DNA from: Cryptomeria japonica
Lineage: Eukaryota; Streptophyta; Pinopsida; Cupressales; Cupressaceae
NCBI RefSeq assembly: GCF_030272615.1
Contig: NC_081413.1
Location: 181,482,951-181,546,950 of the forward strand
Direction of reading: 5' to 3'
Length of the DNA: 64,000 nucleotides
The position numbers and the translations under genes were made by a program. This document shows positions 37,867 to 51,038 of the stretch, in pieces; position 1 is the stretch's first letter, and each line of letters opens with the position of its first letter. The notes under the pieces were generated by a model. The model had not been told where the DNA came from and ran no database searches. It saw only the letters and a list, made by a program, of their open reading frames with translations.

Positions 37867-39216
37867 TCAAGCATAAAACTTCTTGAGATGAATAGAATTG
37901 ATGGGCTCATCAAACCAATAACCTTCAAGTGTAGATAACTTGTATGCTCCTGATCCATATGCTTCTACTATAATAAAAGGACCTAACTACTTCAGTTCAA
38001 ATTTTCCCTTCTTTTCTCAGTCTTGTTGATTCCTTGGATTCTCCCTTAGAACTAGATCTCCAATTTGAAAAATGTGTGGCTTAACTCTGTGATTATAAAT
38101 TCTCACCATTCTCTTTTGATATGCCTTCAAATGATTTGTAGCATTTTGGCAATGTTCTTGAATCAACTCAAGTTTTTGAAGTCTAGAGACTTGTTCTTCT
38201 TCTTCTAGTATAAGACCTTTCAAGGACACTCATAGAGAAGGTATCTCTACTTCTACTGGTAATATGGCTTTTGATCCATATAATAAGCAATATGGGGTTG
38301 CCCCCATTGGTGTGTTAATACTAGTTCGATATGCCCAAAGAGCAGGATTTAGCTGAATATGCCAGTCTTTACCAGCTTAATTGACTGTTTTCTCCAAGAT
38401 CTTTAAGATTGTTTTCTTTGATGCCTCAACTTGACCATTTCCCTATGGATAATATGGCGTAGAAAACCTATGCTGAATATGAAATTGCTCACATAGTTCC
38501 TTCAGATCTTGATTCTTAAATGGTCTTCCATTATCAGTGATAATGGTCATAGGGACTCCATAGCATCATATTATATAATTCAGGATGAATGATGATATTT
38601 GCTTTCCTGACACTTTTGTCAAAGGCACTACTTCAATCCATTTAGTGAAATACTCAATAGCAGTCATAATGAACTTATGTCCATTAGAAGATGAAGGGTT
38701 TATCTTACCTACCAAATCAGGACCCCATTGAGAGAATGGCCATGAACTTGCCATAGGATGAAGTTATTGTGTTGGTGCACGGATGAGATTCCTATGGATC
38801 TAACATTGTTTGCATCTCTTAGCATATGTAAATGAATCTCTCTCCATGGTAGGACAATAGTAACCCAAGTGAATAAGTTTCTTGGCTAGTGTTAAACCAC
38901 TTGAGTGCGTACCACAAATACATGTGTGGACTTCATTAAGAACTTTCTCAGATTCTTCTTGTTCGAGACATCTCAGTAGAGTGCTATCTAGACCTTGTCT
39001 ATATAAGATATTAACAATGATAGTATAGCGGGATTACTGATGGATAAAATTTCTTCTCTGATTGTGGGATAGGTCAGGAGGAAGGATATTCTCCTTTAGG
39101 TATCGATAAGTTTGGTTGTATAAGGATTGATCGGTTCCAAATATATGGAAAATCATATGGGTATTTCGGGATTCAATGGTAGGATTCAAGATATCTTCCA
39201 CCAGGAATTCGTAATG
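37867..39216 (-). pseudogene. Gypsy integrase domain (end of pol)
   Basis: The minus strand encodes a zinc-binding segment (a His/Cys region ending in CKQCQIH near 38816) and the core domain. Recognisable core blocks are WGPDLVGKI, TAIEYFTKWIEVVPLTKV (38640-38695), ITDNG (about 38535) and GNGQVEASKK (about 38430). These supply the D, D and E residues. A C-terminal segment of GDLVLRENP, then GPFIIVEAYGSGAYKL, ends at the TGA at 37867-37869. Several in-frame stops break it. The domain would insert element DNA into chromosomes. It follows the RNase H domains, as in Ty3/Gypsy elements. Confidence 0.88.
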
Positions 39217-40149
39217 TTATCGATTTTCTTGATTCTGTAAAAGAGATGTTATTGTAGCAATTGCATCCGTTGCTTTGTTCTCATTTCTTGGGATCTGAGT
39301 AAATGTTATTTCTTCAAAATGCTCTTTAAAATTTTCAACCAACTGTTTGTAAGGCATGAGGTTGTCATCCTTTGCTTGATAATCATCATTTATTTGGTTG
39401 ATTATAAGCTGTGAATCATCATAAACATGCAATTCCTTGATTTTTCATTCAATAGCCATTTTGAGCCCAATAACCAATGCTTCATATTCTACAGTATTGT
39501 TTGTGCATGGAAACCGCAGTCTATGATTTTGGAATTGTGTGTTCTTGCGGTGTGATGAACAAAATTCTAGTACCTAATCCATATTGTGTATAGGAGTCAT
39601 CAAAGTATAGCTCCCAAAATTTTGTGCTTATTGTCAGAATGTCTACATCAGGAAATTTGATGTGTAATAGCGTGTCGTCTTGTAAGGGTGCTTCAACCAA
39701 TTGATCAAAAATGACCTGTCCTTTGATAGATTTTCGATCAACATATTCTGTATAAAGCTCACTTAGTACCATAACCCATTTTGCCAGTCTACCTGTCAAA
39801 GTTGACTTGCTCAGCAAATACTTTAGTGGATCTATTTTTGCTATAGTTTCATAGAATGAGTCAACATATAATGTCGTAATTTCGGAGTTGCGAATACAAC
39901 TGCTAGGAATGTCTTCTCAATTGACGTATAGTTAAATTCATATCTTACAAGTGTTCTACTGATGTAATACACTGATCTTTCTTTCCCTTCTTCATCATGT
40001 TGTGCTAAGAGAGCTCCTAGTGATACATTTGTTTCTGAGATGTAAAGTAAGAATCTCCCTTTGATTGGTGATACAAGTATTGGTGGATTCATCAAATATT
40101 ATTTGATTTACATAAAATCTTCTTCACACTTCTGATCCCATTTGAATGG
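39217..40149 (-). pseudogene. Gypsy tandem RNase H domains
   Basis: The first domain (40095-39841) reads through SLGALLAQHDEEGKE and YISRTL to RHYM, the usual connection/RNase H segment after RT. A second RNase H of the archaeal-like type follows. It has LYFDDS (about 39610), a TNNTVEYEAL segment in another frame near 39500, VYDDSQLI (39410-39430) and PRNENKATDAI (about 39280), giving the D, E, D and D catalytic positions. One frameshift lies between 39521 and 39432. Having both domains is diagnostic of the Tat lineage (established knowledge). The enzyme would degrade RNA in the RNA:DNA hybrid. Confidence 0.82.
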
Positions 40150-41285
40150 AACATTCTTGTGTAAAATATGAGTTAATGGATGACATCAATCTACTAATTG
40201 AGAGACAAATCTTCTGATTGACTGCAATTGACTTATGTTCATGGGTGACTCCATTTTCATGATAGCTTTGACCTTTTTTGGATCTACTTCAATTCCATGA
40301 GTTGATATAATGTACCCAAGAAGTTTTCCAGAGGTTACTCCAAATGCACATTTCTTTGGATTCAATCTTAACTGATATTGTTCAAGCCTGTAAAAGATCT
40401 TACCCAAGATGTTGAAATGTTCTTTCCATGTATGAGATTTTGCAAGTATGTCATCTACATAGTCTTCCATAAATGTATGCATCATATCATGGAAAATTAT
40501 TGTCATGGCTCTCTGATAAGTTTCTCCTGCATTCTTAAGCCCAAATGGCATAACATTCCAATAGTAAGTACCCCATGCATAGGTGAATGATGTCTTTCCT
40601 TGATCTTCAAGGGAAATTTTTATTTGATTGTACCCCGAGAATCCATCCATTAATGAAAACATCTCATGTCCTACTGATAAGTCTACAATTATATCAATGT
40701 TGGGAAATGGGAAATAATCTTTAGGACATGCCTTGTTCAAATCTCAGAAATTGGTGTAAACTATTATTCTTTTATCTAGATTTGACACTAGCACAATGCT
40801 TGAGACCCATTTTAGATAGGCAACAAGTCTTATGAAACCCACATCTAATAGTTTCTTTAGCTCTACTTTTACAAGGAGAGTGATGTGTGGATGCATCTTC
40901 CCTATCTATTGTTTAACTAGTTTTTCTTTCGATCCACATTGACATGATGCATGATAAGATCTGGATCAAGTCCTCACATGTCTACATAGGACCAAGCAAA
41001 ATTTATCGGTCTTTGTTTGAAGAATTCTATGTATTCTTTCCTCTCTTCATCTGATAATGATGCATCAGGATGAAGGACTTTGGGGTCCTTTGATGTACCA
41101 ATATTTATTGCTTCTATTAGCTCTATTAAAATAGAAGATCTCTCTTGAAATTATGCAAGGAGGATGTCAAACATTCCATCTTCTGGCACCTCAAGGAGGT
41201 TTTCATTGTCGAATATATCCTTTATTTTTCCTCTTGATTTATCTAGTGTTGCCATGAAATGGTTTTCAGCACTAGGTCTTTTTCC
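40150..41285 (-). pseudogene. Gypsy reverse transcriptase domain
   Basis: The clearest stretch is 40740-40186, with FSLMDGFSGYNQIKI, the motif TYYWNVMPFGLKNAGETYQR and the catalytic YVDDILAKS block. LGYIIS and a thumb segment follow. Upstream of 40740 the N-terminal RT blocks are present in shifted frames with stops. The YVDD core is intact although the gene is not. The domain would copy element RNA into DNA. It follows the protease/G-patch region and precedes the RNase H domains. Confidence 0.9.
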
Positions 41286-42559
41286 TTATTTTATTTCAAT
41301 TTTGTGACTGAAAAGTTCGACACTCTCCTGATTGCAAGAAGCATTACTTGATTCCATGATGGAAGATATCTTAGGTGTTATTGGTTCTATGATATTAAGA
41401 TATGTGTCTAAATCATGATCATTGGAAAAGACATCCAATTCAAGGTTTTCTAAGTTATCCCAATCAATCAGTTCTGGATGAAGCAAGGGTAAGTCATAGT
41501 CATCGTCATTGTTGGGTGTTTCAAGGTTGATGACGTAATAGTCATAATTTGGTGTAGATTAGGTAATGTCATAGATAGAACTCTCTTAAGGATAGTCTCT
41601 CCCAAGTGCTCTCCAATCATCTCTAATGAAATCAGGATCAGTATTTTGTGATTCACAATCAAGTGACTCATCATCTGACGTTTGTCCCTCAAATGAATGG
41701 ATTATATCAACACCTACATATTTGATACTACAGGTTCCCTCTTGATCAATTTCAATAAATTCATTCATATCTTGAAGTTGGTATACTTGTGCATATGACA
41801 TAGAGGATTATTTTGCTATCTTTTGTCTTCTCTTGAACTTAGCATCTTCTCGACTAATAGTCAATCCTTCTTGACTATCTATTAGCTCTTCTATGGTTCT
41901 TCCATACCTTAATATTATTGGCTCAACATTTGATGTAGATCTAATATTTTGTTGATCATTTGATGATTTATCAATATCTGCTTGTGTTTCCTATGGTGTT
42001 ACTTCTTGTTCTTTTTCATCCTCTTTCTTCTGTCGTCTTTCATATGCCTCTTTCCTTTGAATTCTAATCTCTTCTTGTCTTCTTTCCATATATATTCTTT
42101 GTTTTGGGAAAGATGAGTCTTTATTTGTAATAGCTACTTATTCTTCATCCTTTTCTTCACTTGATACATCATATGATAGATCTGGACCCCATTCATAATC
42201 GTTTGAATATGTTTTTGAACCATTGTTTATAATCATGCCACTATATCTAATAGGAATGTTATATAGTGATAAGAGTTCTTTGATTTTGGCCTTTTGTTCT
42301 TTCACTATTTCAAGAATATCTTGATCAAGTTCCATGCTTGTTTGTATTCCTTGAACTTATTTTCAAGATTCTTCTTCTCTTTTGATTGCAAATTCTTCTT
42401 GTTGTTTCTCATATTCTTCCTGTTTATGTTTGTTAGCTACTATTTTTGCTACTTGGTGTAGCCTTTCTTGCCATGGTTCTTGTTTATGGACTTCTTTCTT
42501 TCTCCACCTTGGATGTTGATAATTATGTTGTTTTTTCTTTGATTTAGGATATCCAAGTC
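41286..42559 (-). pseudogene. Gypsy pol linker between protease/G-patch and RT
   Basis: These are acidic, low-complexity frames (41801-41586, 41692-41468, 41486-41286 and 42335-42138) in different registers, rich in D, E, S and I. Such a variable acidic linker commonly separates the protease from RT in Tat-like elements. No domain is recognised. It contains stops and frameshifts like the rest of pol. Confidence 0.6.
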
Positions 42560-43448
42560 CTAATTTAGCTTATTTAGTTGTGTGTGAGGAAAAATAGGTT
42601 TTGAAAAACCTTCTTGTCGCTTGCCAATTGGTCCTTTTCCTTCATATCCCATTTTTTGAATGATCTTATAACCATTGCCATATTGTTCTATGGGGATATT
42701 AACCTCTGCAGTTGTTGCTATAGTTTCATTTTCATCTCTGTACAACCAACTGAGAATATATTTGTCTTCAGTTTCTTCTGCAAGTGTTCCAACTCTAACA
42801 AATTCTCCTTCAAATATTTCAACTAATTTCTTTGAGATCTGTGGTTGAACATTTGTAGGAGTTCCATATGATTTAGGTGAAAGTGGAAAGCTATGCAAAT
42901 AATACTTTCCCATTCCTTCATCATTTAGTTTGAGCCTTTTCTCAAAGGTTTCCCATAATTTTTCTTTAATTTCTTTGGTGGGATAGATTGATTCTCTATT
43001 ATGTGGAACTCTTACATCTTGTGCTAGTTTCATATTATTGCAATATTGATTGGAGTCTACGACTATAGTAACTTCTGGTCCATTATAAGGAAACATAGCA
43101 CAGTGATGGTATGTAGAAGGAACTGCTTGCATGTTATGAATCCATGGTCTTCCTAGAAGAATATTATAAGATAAATTCAATTCTAGAAATTGGCACAATG
43201 TATCTCTTTCCACAGGTCCTATTTTGATTGGTAACACCACATTCCTTTTAGAATAATGTTCTTCCTCATCATATGCCTTGATAGTTATTTTGTTCTTTGG
43301 ATCTACTACATTTTTTGAATATCACAAAGCCTTCATTAAACTTAATGCACAAATGTTTAAGCTAGCTCCACCATCTATGGGTACATGTTTGACATGGGTT
43401 TTATGAATGGTGATTTCGACATGTAATGAAGCATTGTGAGGGTGTTTC
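42560..43448 (-). pseudogene. Gypsy aspartic protease with G-patch
   Basis: The protease active-site segment lies in the 120 bases next to the insertion point (PIDGGASLNIC, about 43385-43350). The second conserved block, YNILLGRPWIHNM, lies near 43170-43130. About 130 residues later, GYKIIQKMGYEGKGPIGKR (about 42660-42600) matches a G-patch, an RNA-binding motif often found in this position in plant Gypsy polyproteins and some retroviral proteases. The region immediately follows gag once the 43454-59229 insertion is discounted. The join does not keep the gag frame. Confidence 0.8.
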
Positions 43449-43453
43449 AAGGA

Positions 43454-44541
43454 TGATGGACTTGAAAAGCACTGAGAGGGGGAGGTGAATTAGTGACACC
43501 AAAAATAAAACTACTTCAAACACTAACTGATAGATGAACTTAACAAAGCTTTTAAACACAATGCATGCAATCTAAAATGATATAAAAACATCCGCAAAGA
43601 GTAAAGCATCCACCATAACACAAGTGTTTGTACGTGGAAAACCCAAAAAGGTAAAAACCACAGTGAGATGGAACTCACAAGTTAACTATTTGTAGTAATA
43701 GATAACTAACTGGTTAAGGTCTACAAAGTACTCTGCTAGGAGTGAATCCTGTTAGAGATCCCAAAGATTGATTAGAAGCTTATACCCTGTTAAGAGTAAC
43801 CTCGGTGGAGGATTTCTGAATCCAAACTAATGGATCACCCTATTAAAGGATTTATACATTGAAGCTTGTTAGAGCTTACCCGGTTAGGGGATTTGATTCT
43901 GCTGTAATAGTTAGAAAACAACAAGAATGGTTTGATCTGTTCTAAGTAGCATAATACTTGCTTGATCAGATCCTTCTATACATATTCAATACTACTCCTC
44001 TGCATACTCTATAAATTAACTCTTTTTTCTTTTGCACATAACATAACACTTTCACTCTCTTCAAATAATTCATTGCGATGTCAATATATAGACCTTATGA
44101 TTTCATGTCGGCCTTAAGAAATCATAACACAATTTCCTAGGTGCAGTGTATTTGGAGAAGTGATCATAACTCATCACAAAAATTACCACCAAGCAATTGG
44201 TGCTAGTAACTCATCACGAAATGTGGTAACTCATCACAAAATTACGAAATACTAGTTTGAGTAAAACATATGAACAGTTGTCCTTGAATCTCCACTTGAT
44301 CTCCATCTTGATCTTTATCTTGATGTCAACTTAGTATAATCACAGGTTGTCTCTTATGCACATACCGGTTCACACAAAGTACCAGTTAGAGATAAACCTC
44401 TTAGTATAACCTCGAACATACCAGTTGACAGAGTAAACAATTGAGGTTACACCAGTAGTCAATATAATCATATGTGTGTGTGTGAGTGTTTCATCAATGA
44501 CAACAAATGATGAAAACTTTACAATCATCATCAAGCCAACA
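43454..44541 (-). repeat. 3' LTR of the non-autonomous element (1088 bp)
   Basis: It runs from TGATGGAC to CCAACA on the plus strand. It matches 58142-59229 along its length, with substitutions and small compensating indels, including an extra 18 bases near 43600 here and an extra 17 bases near 58460 in the partner. GGTAAAAACCACAGTG at 43650 belongs to a motif shared with other LTRs in the window. Confidence 0.95.
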
Positions 44542-44553
44542 ATCTCTCCCTTT
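44542..44553 (-). other. Polypurine tract of the non-autonomous element
   Basis: The minus strand reads AAAGGGAGAGAT directly before the TG of the 3' LTR. Two further GGGGGAG words lie upstream on the same strand (about 44635 and 44690). Confidence 0.85.
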
Positions 44554-44726
44554 GGCATTGATGGCAACACTTATAAAATTTTATAGTAATACCACTAAGT
44601 GCGCATACACAACAAATTTACACATATACTCGTGCTCCCCCTTAATGCATACGTTATACAAAATTTTCAAAAACACACATACATATTTCTACTCCCCCTT
44701 TGACAACAATACCAAATTGAAAAAGA

Positions 44727-44781
<55 letters not shown>

Positions 44782-44937
44782 TGTATCAAAGTGTTCAACA
44801 TAGACAACAATAACTTAAAAAAAAGTTCATGCATTAGCTAATCTCATAAAAATATAATTAAAGTTCTACTTCAACTCTGATATGGCATTTGACTATGTTG
44901 CTAGCACGTTCTCAGTGTACTCTTTTGTAGACATAAG
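44554..44937 (-). other. 3' untranslated region of the non-autonomous element
   Basis: No coding sequence is seen. It contains a (TA)n/(GA)n microsatellite at 44728-44778 and the extra GGGGGAG words. Confidence 0.6.
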
Positions 44938-45405
44938 CTATGAATGGAATTCTTCCATTGAGTCCAGTGTGCAGGTTCCAAGAGTTGCTAAGATAGCTTC
45001 TGTATTTGAGTAGGCTCTCTGTAATATGTCTACTTGTGATGTGAGTAGACTCTTGAGTTCCTTGAGAGACCAGAGTCCCTTTTCCTTCTCAATATCATGG
45101 ATATCCAGCTTGTTATGCAAATCATCTACAGATTTGCTAAAGGCAAATATAGAGTCCTGAAGTGGGATATATGTCTTCCATATCCTTTCCAGCTCTTTCT
45201 CTATTTCTATTTGTCTTTTTGAGATATCAGAATAATAGAAAGAAACATTAGAGGTAGAAGCAAGATACTTTCCTCCTGTTTCAATAGTTTTACTCAACAA
45301 ATCTTTGTTGTGTGACAGAGCCATTCTTCCATTATCAATATCCTTTGCCAAGTTTTCTCCATACTTCTTCTTGTGACTCTTTTTAGCATAGAGTTGAGCA
45401 GAATC

Positions 45406-46466
45406 TGTTGGTATTTTGGTATGGTTTTGTCATTGATGTCAACACCTACTAAAACACTAGCACTTTGGAGATCTAGCAGCATTCACCGGCAAGCAAATAA
45501 CTATTGTACAGTTACTGGTATATAGTTCACCGACGGGATTTAATGATCACCGGCACTCGGAATGATGTGGAAGACACTTGATGATGTCAAAGACATTGTT
45601 TGGACATCTTGTCTTGGAGTTTTGATCATTGGTATATTCATATTTGCATATTTTCTTTTATCGGCAAATAGGTCCAGGGTTACCTAGGGTTACACCGATA
45701 GGTTTATCTTTTCTAGATCAGCATTGCATGCTATGGAAATGATTAATTATTGTTGTAAATGCATTAAGCCGACATGTTTAATCGGTTATTGCATCGGATA
45801 TTATATTGTTTGTAAAATGTTTTATTGTAATATCTTGTAGAGCCGACATACTAAAATTGGTCTTAGGTTATGGTATAAAGGTAAGATCTTATTTGTAAGA
45901 TCACGTGTGGAATGCAAAAAAGAATTGTGTGAAGGCATATGTGAGATTAAGCAGAGCTATACACGAAGACATCATTTGAAGGTGAAGCTAGGTTTTTGTG
46001 AAAGCATATCACCATTACACCAGTACTGAATCCAGCATATGAAGATGCTATTTTGTGTAGTACATTCTTATTCGATTTAGCCATCCAACTATAGTCAGTG
46101 TGACTCCCATTTTGTGATTGAGTAGTGAGCTCTAGGCTGTTGGCCTTTCTGCATGTGCAAACCCCATTTATGTACACTTACTATCTGCAGTAGTATCATT
46201 TGATTGTGGGTAAGGTTTCCCACAGTGGTTTTTCCCCTTACAAGGTTTCCACGTACAAATATTGGTGTTATGTGTTGTGGATGACTTTGTGTTTATGTTT
46301 CATGCATTAATCTTTACTGGTATAGCTATTAACTGTTAACACTGTCTACCGACATACTTAACTAGTTTACCGGTATTAAGCATTAAGTTGGTTAAGTGGG
46401 TTTTGGTTTGAAATTAGTTGACAACTGATTCACGCCCCCCCTCCCAGTTGTCTCCGGGACCTAACA
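45406..46466 (+). repeat. Copia 5' LTR (1061 bp)
   Basis: It runs from TGTTGGTATT to CCTAACA. Compared by eye with the 3' LTR, about 13 substitutions occur in the first 200 bases and all are transitions. A C-run (about 46435-46442) and the CACAGTGGTTTTTCC motif (46221-46235) lie in its 3' half. Confidence 0.97.
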
Positions 46467-46468
46467 AT

Positions 46469-46480
46469 TGGTATCAGAGC
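46469..46480 (+). other. Copia primer-binding site
   Basis: TGGTATCAGAGC begins two bases after the 5' LTR. It is the standard complement of the 3' end of initiator methionine tRNA used by plant Copia elements. Confidence 0.93.
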
Positions 46481-46522
46481 TTAGTCCTCTTTTGCAGAAG
46501 TTTAACAACTTGAGGAGATCCA

Positions 46523-49500
46523 ATGTCTACTAATTATTTCAGGAAGGACAGTCCTAAACTTGATGGAGCCAACTATGGCATATGGAAGATCAGAATGGAG
46601 ACACATCTAAATTGCATTGGTAAATATGTCTGGGAAGTTACAAATAAAGTTACACTACTGTTGTACTTGGTCAGCCCAGTCCAGCTACCTTGGCTAAAGA
46701 TGAGGAAAATGATTGCAAAGCAAGAGAAGCACTTTTGAGCGCATTATTAGATCAACAAATCATGGGATTATCAGATAGGTCTACTGCTAAAGTTATTTGG
46801 GATCATTTAGAAACACTGAATGAAGGAGATTCCATAGTCAAAATTGCAAAACTTGAAAGCTTCCGGGTCAGGTATGAACATATGAAAATGGAAGAAGATG
46901 AAAGGATTTCTGCTTTTATGGAAAGAGTAAATTAAATTGTTTTGGGTATTAAATTTTGTGGAGGAACCTTAAGTGAGGATGAAATTGTTTCAAAAATCTT
47001 AAGAGGATTGCCACCGGCATATAAAATGAAGGTTACTGCTATAAATGAGTTAAGAACAATGCCTAATACATCAGTAACTAGGGATACATTGATTGGGAAA
47101 CTTTCAGCTTTTGAAATTGAAGAATTTGGTCCTGTTGCTACTATAAAGACAGATTTAGCCTTTAAAGCATCAACATCATCTGCTCCATCATTTGACAAAT
47201 CTGATTAGAAAGCCTTTTATGTAAGAGAAATTGAAGAACTTGAAGCACTATTTGCAAGGAAAATGCCTAAAGGTCCAATTGGAAGTAAGTATGAAGGTAA
47301 AACACCCTTTAAATATTTTAACTACAATAAGATTGGTCATATGGCTTTGAGATGCCCTGATAGGCATGCTAGACTAAGAGAAGAAGCTAGAAGGACATAC
47401 AAGCCTAATCCTGAATATCAGAGATACAGATTTAAGAAGAACAAAGACAAATCTTGTTACATTGTTGATGAAGGTGTGACTGATGATTCTAATGAGGATC
47501 CACTAGACAATGGATGGGTTTTTGTTGTTATAACAGAAGATCAACTGGCACCTACTGCTCAACCAGTAGAAAAAGCCCTAGCAGGTAAAGTTGAAGTAAA
47601 GGATGAATGGATCATTAACTCAGGATGCTCACATCATATGACATGAGACAAAGGTAGATTCTTGAACTTTCAAGAATACAATGGAGGTTTAGTAAGATTT
47701 GGAGATGACAAAGCCTGTTCAATCAAAGGTAAGGGTACAATATCTCTTGATGGTAAGCATAACACTGACAATGTCTACTATGTCAAAGGACTAAAGCATA
47801 ATCTTTTAAGTGTTGGTCAATTAGTTGAGAAAGGATTTCAGTTACAATTTAAAAATGTAAAATGCAAAATCATGAATAGAATTGGTTTGGAAATTGCAAC
47901 CAGTAATCAGACTAGAGGTAATATTTTTCATTTGAATAATAGTGAAAAGACATGCTTGATTGCATATATAGATGAAAGTTGCTTATGGCATAAGAGACTC
48001 TATCATGTAAACTTTGATTGCATGATAAAGATCAGTACTTCTAATGCAGTTAGAAATCTACCTAAAATTGTCAAACCTCAGAATACAGTATGTAAGGAAT
48101 GTCAATTTGGAAAACAAGTTAGAGCTAGTTTCAAAAGTATTCCAGAAAAATCCAATAATGCTCTTGATTTGATTCACACTGATTTATGTGGTCCAGCTAG
48201 AACTAAAAGCTTACAAGGTGATATGTATTTTATGCTAATCATTGATGACTATTCTAGAATGTGTTGGGTTACCTTTCTCAGAGAAAAATCAAAAGCTCTT
48301 GGAAAGTTTAAACTATTCAAAGCAATGGTTGAAAATGAAACTGGTAAGAAAATTAAATGCTTAAGATCAGATCAAGGAGGAGAATTCACATCTAAGGACT
48401 TTAATACATTCTATGAAGTAAATGGAATCAAAAGACAACTATCAGCACCTCAGACACCACAACAAAATGGAGTTGTTGAAAGGAAAAACAAAACTATCTT
48501 GGATGCAGCAAGAAGTATGTTATTAGAAGAAAATTTACCACATGTGTATTGGAGAGAAGTAGTCAGCACAGCGGTCTATACATTCAACAAAGTTCACATC
48601 AAAGGTGAAACCGGTAAGACCCCTCATGAACTATGGTTTGGTAACACTCCTACTCTTAAGTATTTCAGAATTTTTGGAAGTAAATGTTATATGAGAAGAG
48701 ATGAGTATATTGGCAAATTTGATCCTAGAAGTGATGAAGGAATATTTCTTGGTTATTCATCTAAGAGCAAGGCATATAGATGTTTTAACAAGAGATTGTA
48801 GAAAATTGTTGAGAGTACAAATGTAAAGATTGATGAACAATTCAGAGGAACTTCAAGGTATATAGACTCTGAACTGACAACAGAAATTATGATAAATGAA
48901 CCTACACCAAATCCACTAGTACAAAATGAAGATCCAGTTACCCCAGTACCATCTGAGGATTCCACAGTAATTGAAGAACAATAGCAAACTAAGACACCAT
49001 GGTATGTAAGATTGAATCATTTAGAAGATCAGATAATTGGAAATAAATTTAAAGGAGTTATGACAAGAGGAAGATTGGAAAATGAAGAGGTATGTCTTAT
49101 TTCTCAAATAGAACCATCATCTGTTAATGAGGCATGTGAAGATAAATTTTGGATCATAGCTATGGAAGAAGAATTAGAACAAATTGAGAAAAATAACACT
49201 TGGACATTAGTTCCCTGACCTAAAGATAAAAATGTAATTGGAACCAAATGGGTATTTAGAAACAAACTTAATGAAGATGATAAGGTTGTCAAAAATAAAG
49301 CAAGACTAGTGTGTAAGGGATATTCTCAGAAAGAAGGAGTTGATTACAATGAAACCTTTGCACCGGTAGCTAGAATTGAGGCAGTCAGATTATTCTTGGC
49401 TTTTGTAGCTCACAAGAACTACAAAGTTTATCAAATGGATATTAAATGTGCATTTTTGAATGGAGACCTTGAAGAGGAAGTCTATATTGAACAACCTGAT

Positions 49501-50642
49501 GGATTTTCTTTGACAGATGACAATGATATGGTTTGCAGGTTAAGGAAAGCTCTGTATAGACTGAAACAAGCCCCAAGAGCTTGGTATGCAAGATTGGATA
49601 AGTATCTTTTAAAAATTGGTTTTACTAAAGGAAATTCAGACAATAATTTATATTACTAAATAACTATTGATGACATCTTGATTATAGAAGTATTTGTTGA
49701 TGATATAATCTTTGGAGGAGAAGATGGTCTATGTAAGGAATTTTCTACTAAAATGCAGCAAGAATTTGAAATGTCTATGATTGGAGAAATAAAATTATTT
49801 TTAGGATTGCAAATTTCATAGACTGACAAAGGTATATTCTTGAGTCAATCCAAATACTTGAAAGAGTTACTAAAGAAATTTGGGATGGATAACTCTAAAC
49901 TGGTAAGCACACCTATGACTACAAATGACAAATTATCTCAAAAGGATGAATCTACACCTATTAATCCAATTAGATACAAATCTATGATAGGAGGTTTACT
50001 GTATTTGACACAAACCAGACCTGATATTATGAATGCAGTATGTATTGTTTCAAGATTTTAAAGTAATCCTAGAGAAAATCATGAATCAACAGTAAAAAGG
50101 ATTTTCTAGTACTTACAAGGCACAATAAATCTTGGATTATGGTATCCTAGAGATGAAAAATTTGAATTATGTGCATACACAGATGCAAATTGGGTAGGAG
50201 ATGTGGATGATAGAAAAAGAACCACCAGCGAAGCATTCTTTCTTGGAAACAGACTAGTTTCTTGGTTGAGTAAGAAACAGAGTTGTACATCTTTATCAAC
50301 AGCAAAATCAGAATATGTTGCAGTAGCAACTAACTGTACATAGGTACTATAGCTTAAGCAAATGTTGAAAAACATAAAGGTAAAATGCAAGGAACCTATT
50401 AACATATATTGTGATAACACTGCAGCAATTGATATATCTAAGAATCTAGTACTACATTCTAAAACAACATGTCTCTATCAAACTGAATTTTCTAAGGGAA
50501 AAATTTGAAGAAAAGGAGATAAAACAGGTTTATGTGAATACTAAAGAACAACTTGTAGATATTTTCACAAAACCTTTGCCTAAGGAGACTTTTGAATATC
50601 TCAGAGGTCAGCTTGGAGTCATACCACCACCGGTAGAAACTT
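46523..50642 (+). pseudogene. Copia gag-pol polyprotein pseudogene
   Basis: ATG at 46523 opens gag (LDGANYGIWK). A frameshift near 46660 is followed by one frame to the RT region. The gag zinc knuckle (about 47310) has lost its first two cysteines (YFNYNKIGHMALRC), and the protease active site reads NSGCSHHMT with Asn in place of the catalytic Asp. Integrase has an HHCC segment ending VCKECQFGKQ (about 48090), then DLCGPA, RSDQGGEF and NGVVERKN, giving the D, D and E positions. RT (49230-49900) has [32 protein letters not shown] and FVDDIIFGG. RNase H includes AYTDANWVGD and STAKSEY. About ten stops interrupt it, nearly all one transition from a likely sense codon. It would have encoded all replication functions. 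Confidence 0.92.
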
Positions 50643-51026
50643 AGATAGTTGATGATTGTCATCAACCGACAGAATTAAAAGACAAATCTTTTACTCCGGT
50701 CTTTGATGAGGAAGCTACTTTTCAGGGGGAGTAGTTGCTATACTGAATTGATTGGTATTTTGTATATGAACTTGGTTTTATTACAACTTTGGCATTTGAT
50801 GTTAAAGGGGGAGAATATCTATGGAAAAACACATTATCTTTTGGAGAGATTGGTATGGAAACTTTGGATAACACATGTTGCTCCCAGGGGGAGAGATTGT
50901 TGTTTGGGAGAGACTATTACTCTCTGTATTCTGGTTATGATCGTTTTAGAGATTGTTGTTTTTTATATTTGGCATTTTTGTTTTGGCACTTTGATGATTT
51001 TTCCATCTTGTGTTGCCATCAATACC
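50643..51026 (+). other. Copia region between RNase H and the polypurine tract
   Basis: No conserved protein is seen. Three GGGGGAG words occur (50725, 50807 and 50887) before the functional tract. Overlapping frames of about 130 residues here show no motif. Confidence 0.6.
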
Positions 51027-51038
51027 AAAGGGGGAGAT
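51027..51038 (+). other. Copia polypurine tract
   Basis: AAAGGGGGAGAT lies immediately before the TG of the 3' LTR. With its flanks it is nearly identical to the corresponding site of the non-autonomous element (44535-44570, minus strand). Confidence 0.92.

Noticed and set aside
37687-37938. Hydrophobic plus-strand frame resembling a membrane protein
   Set aside because: It is produced by a T-rich stretch next to and overlapping the antisense end of pol integrase.
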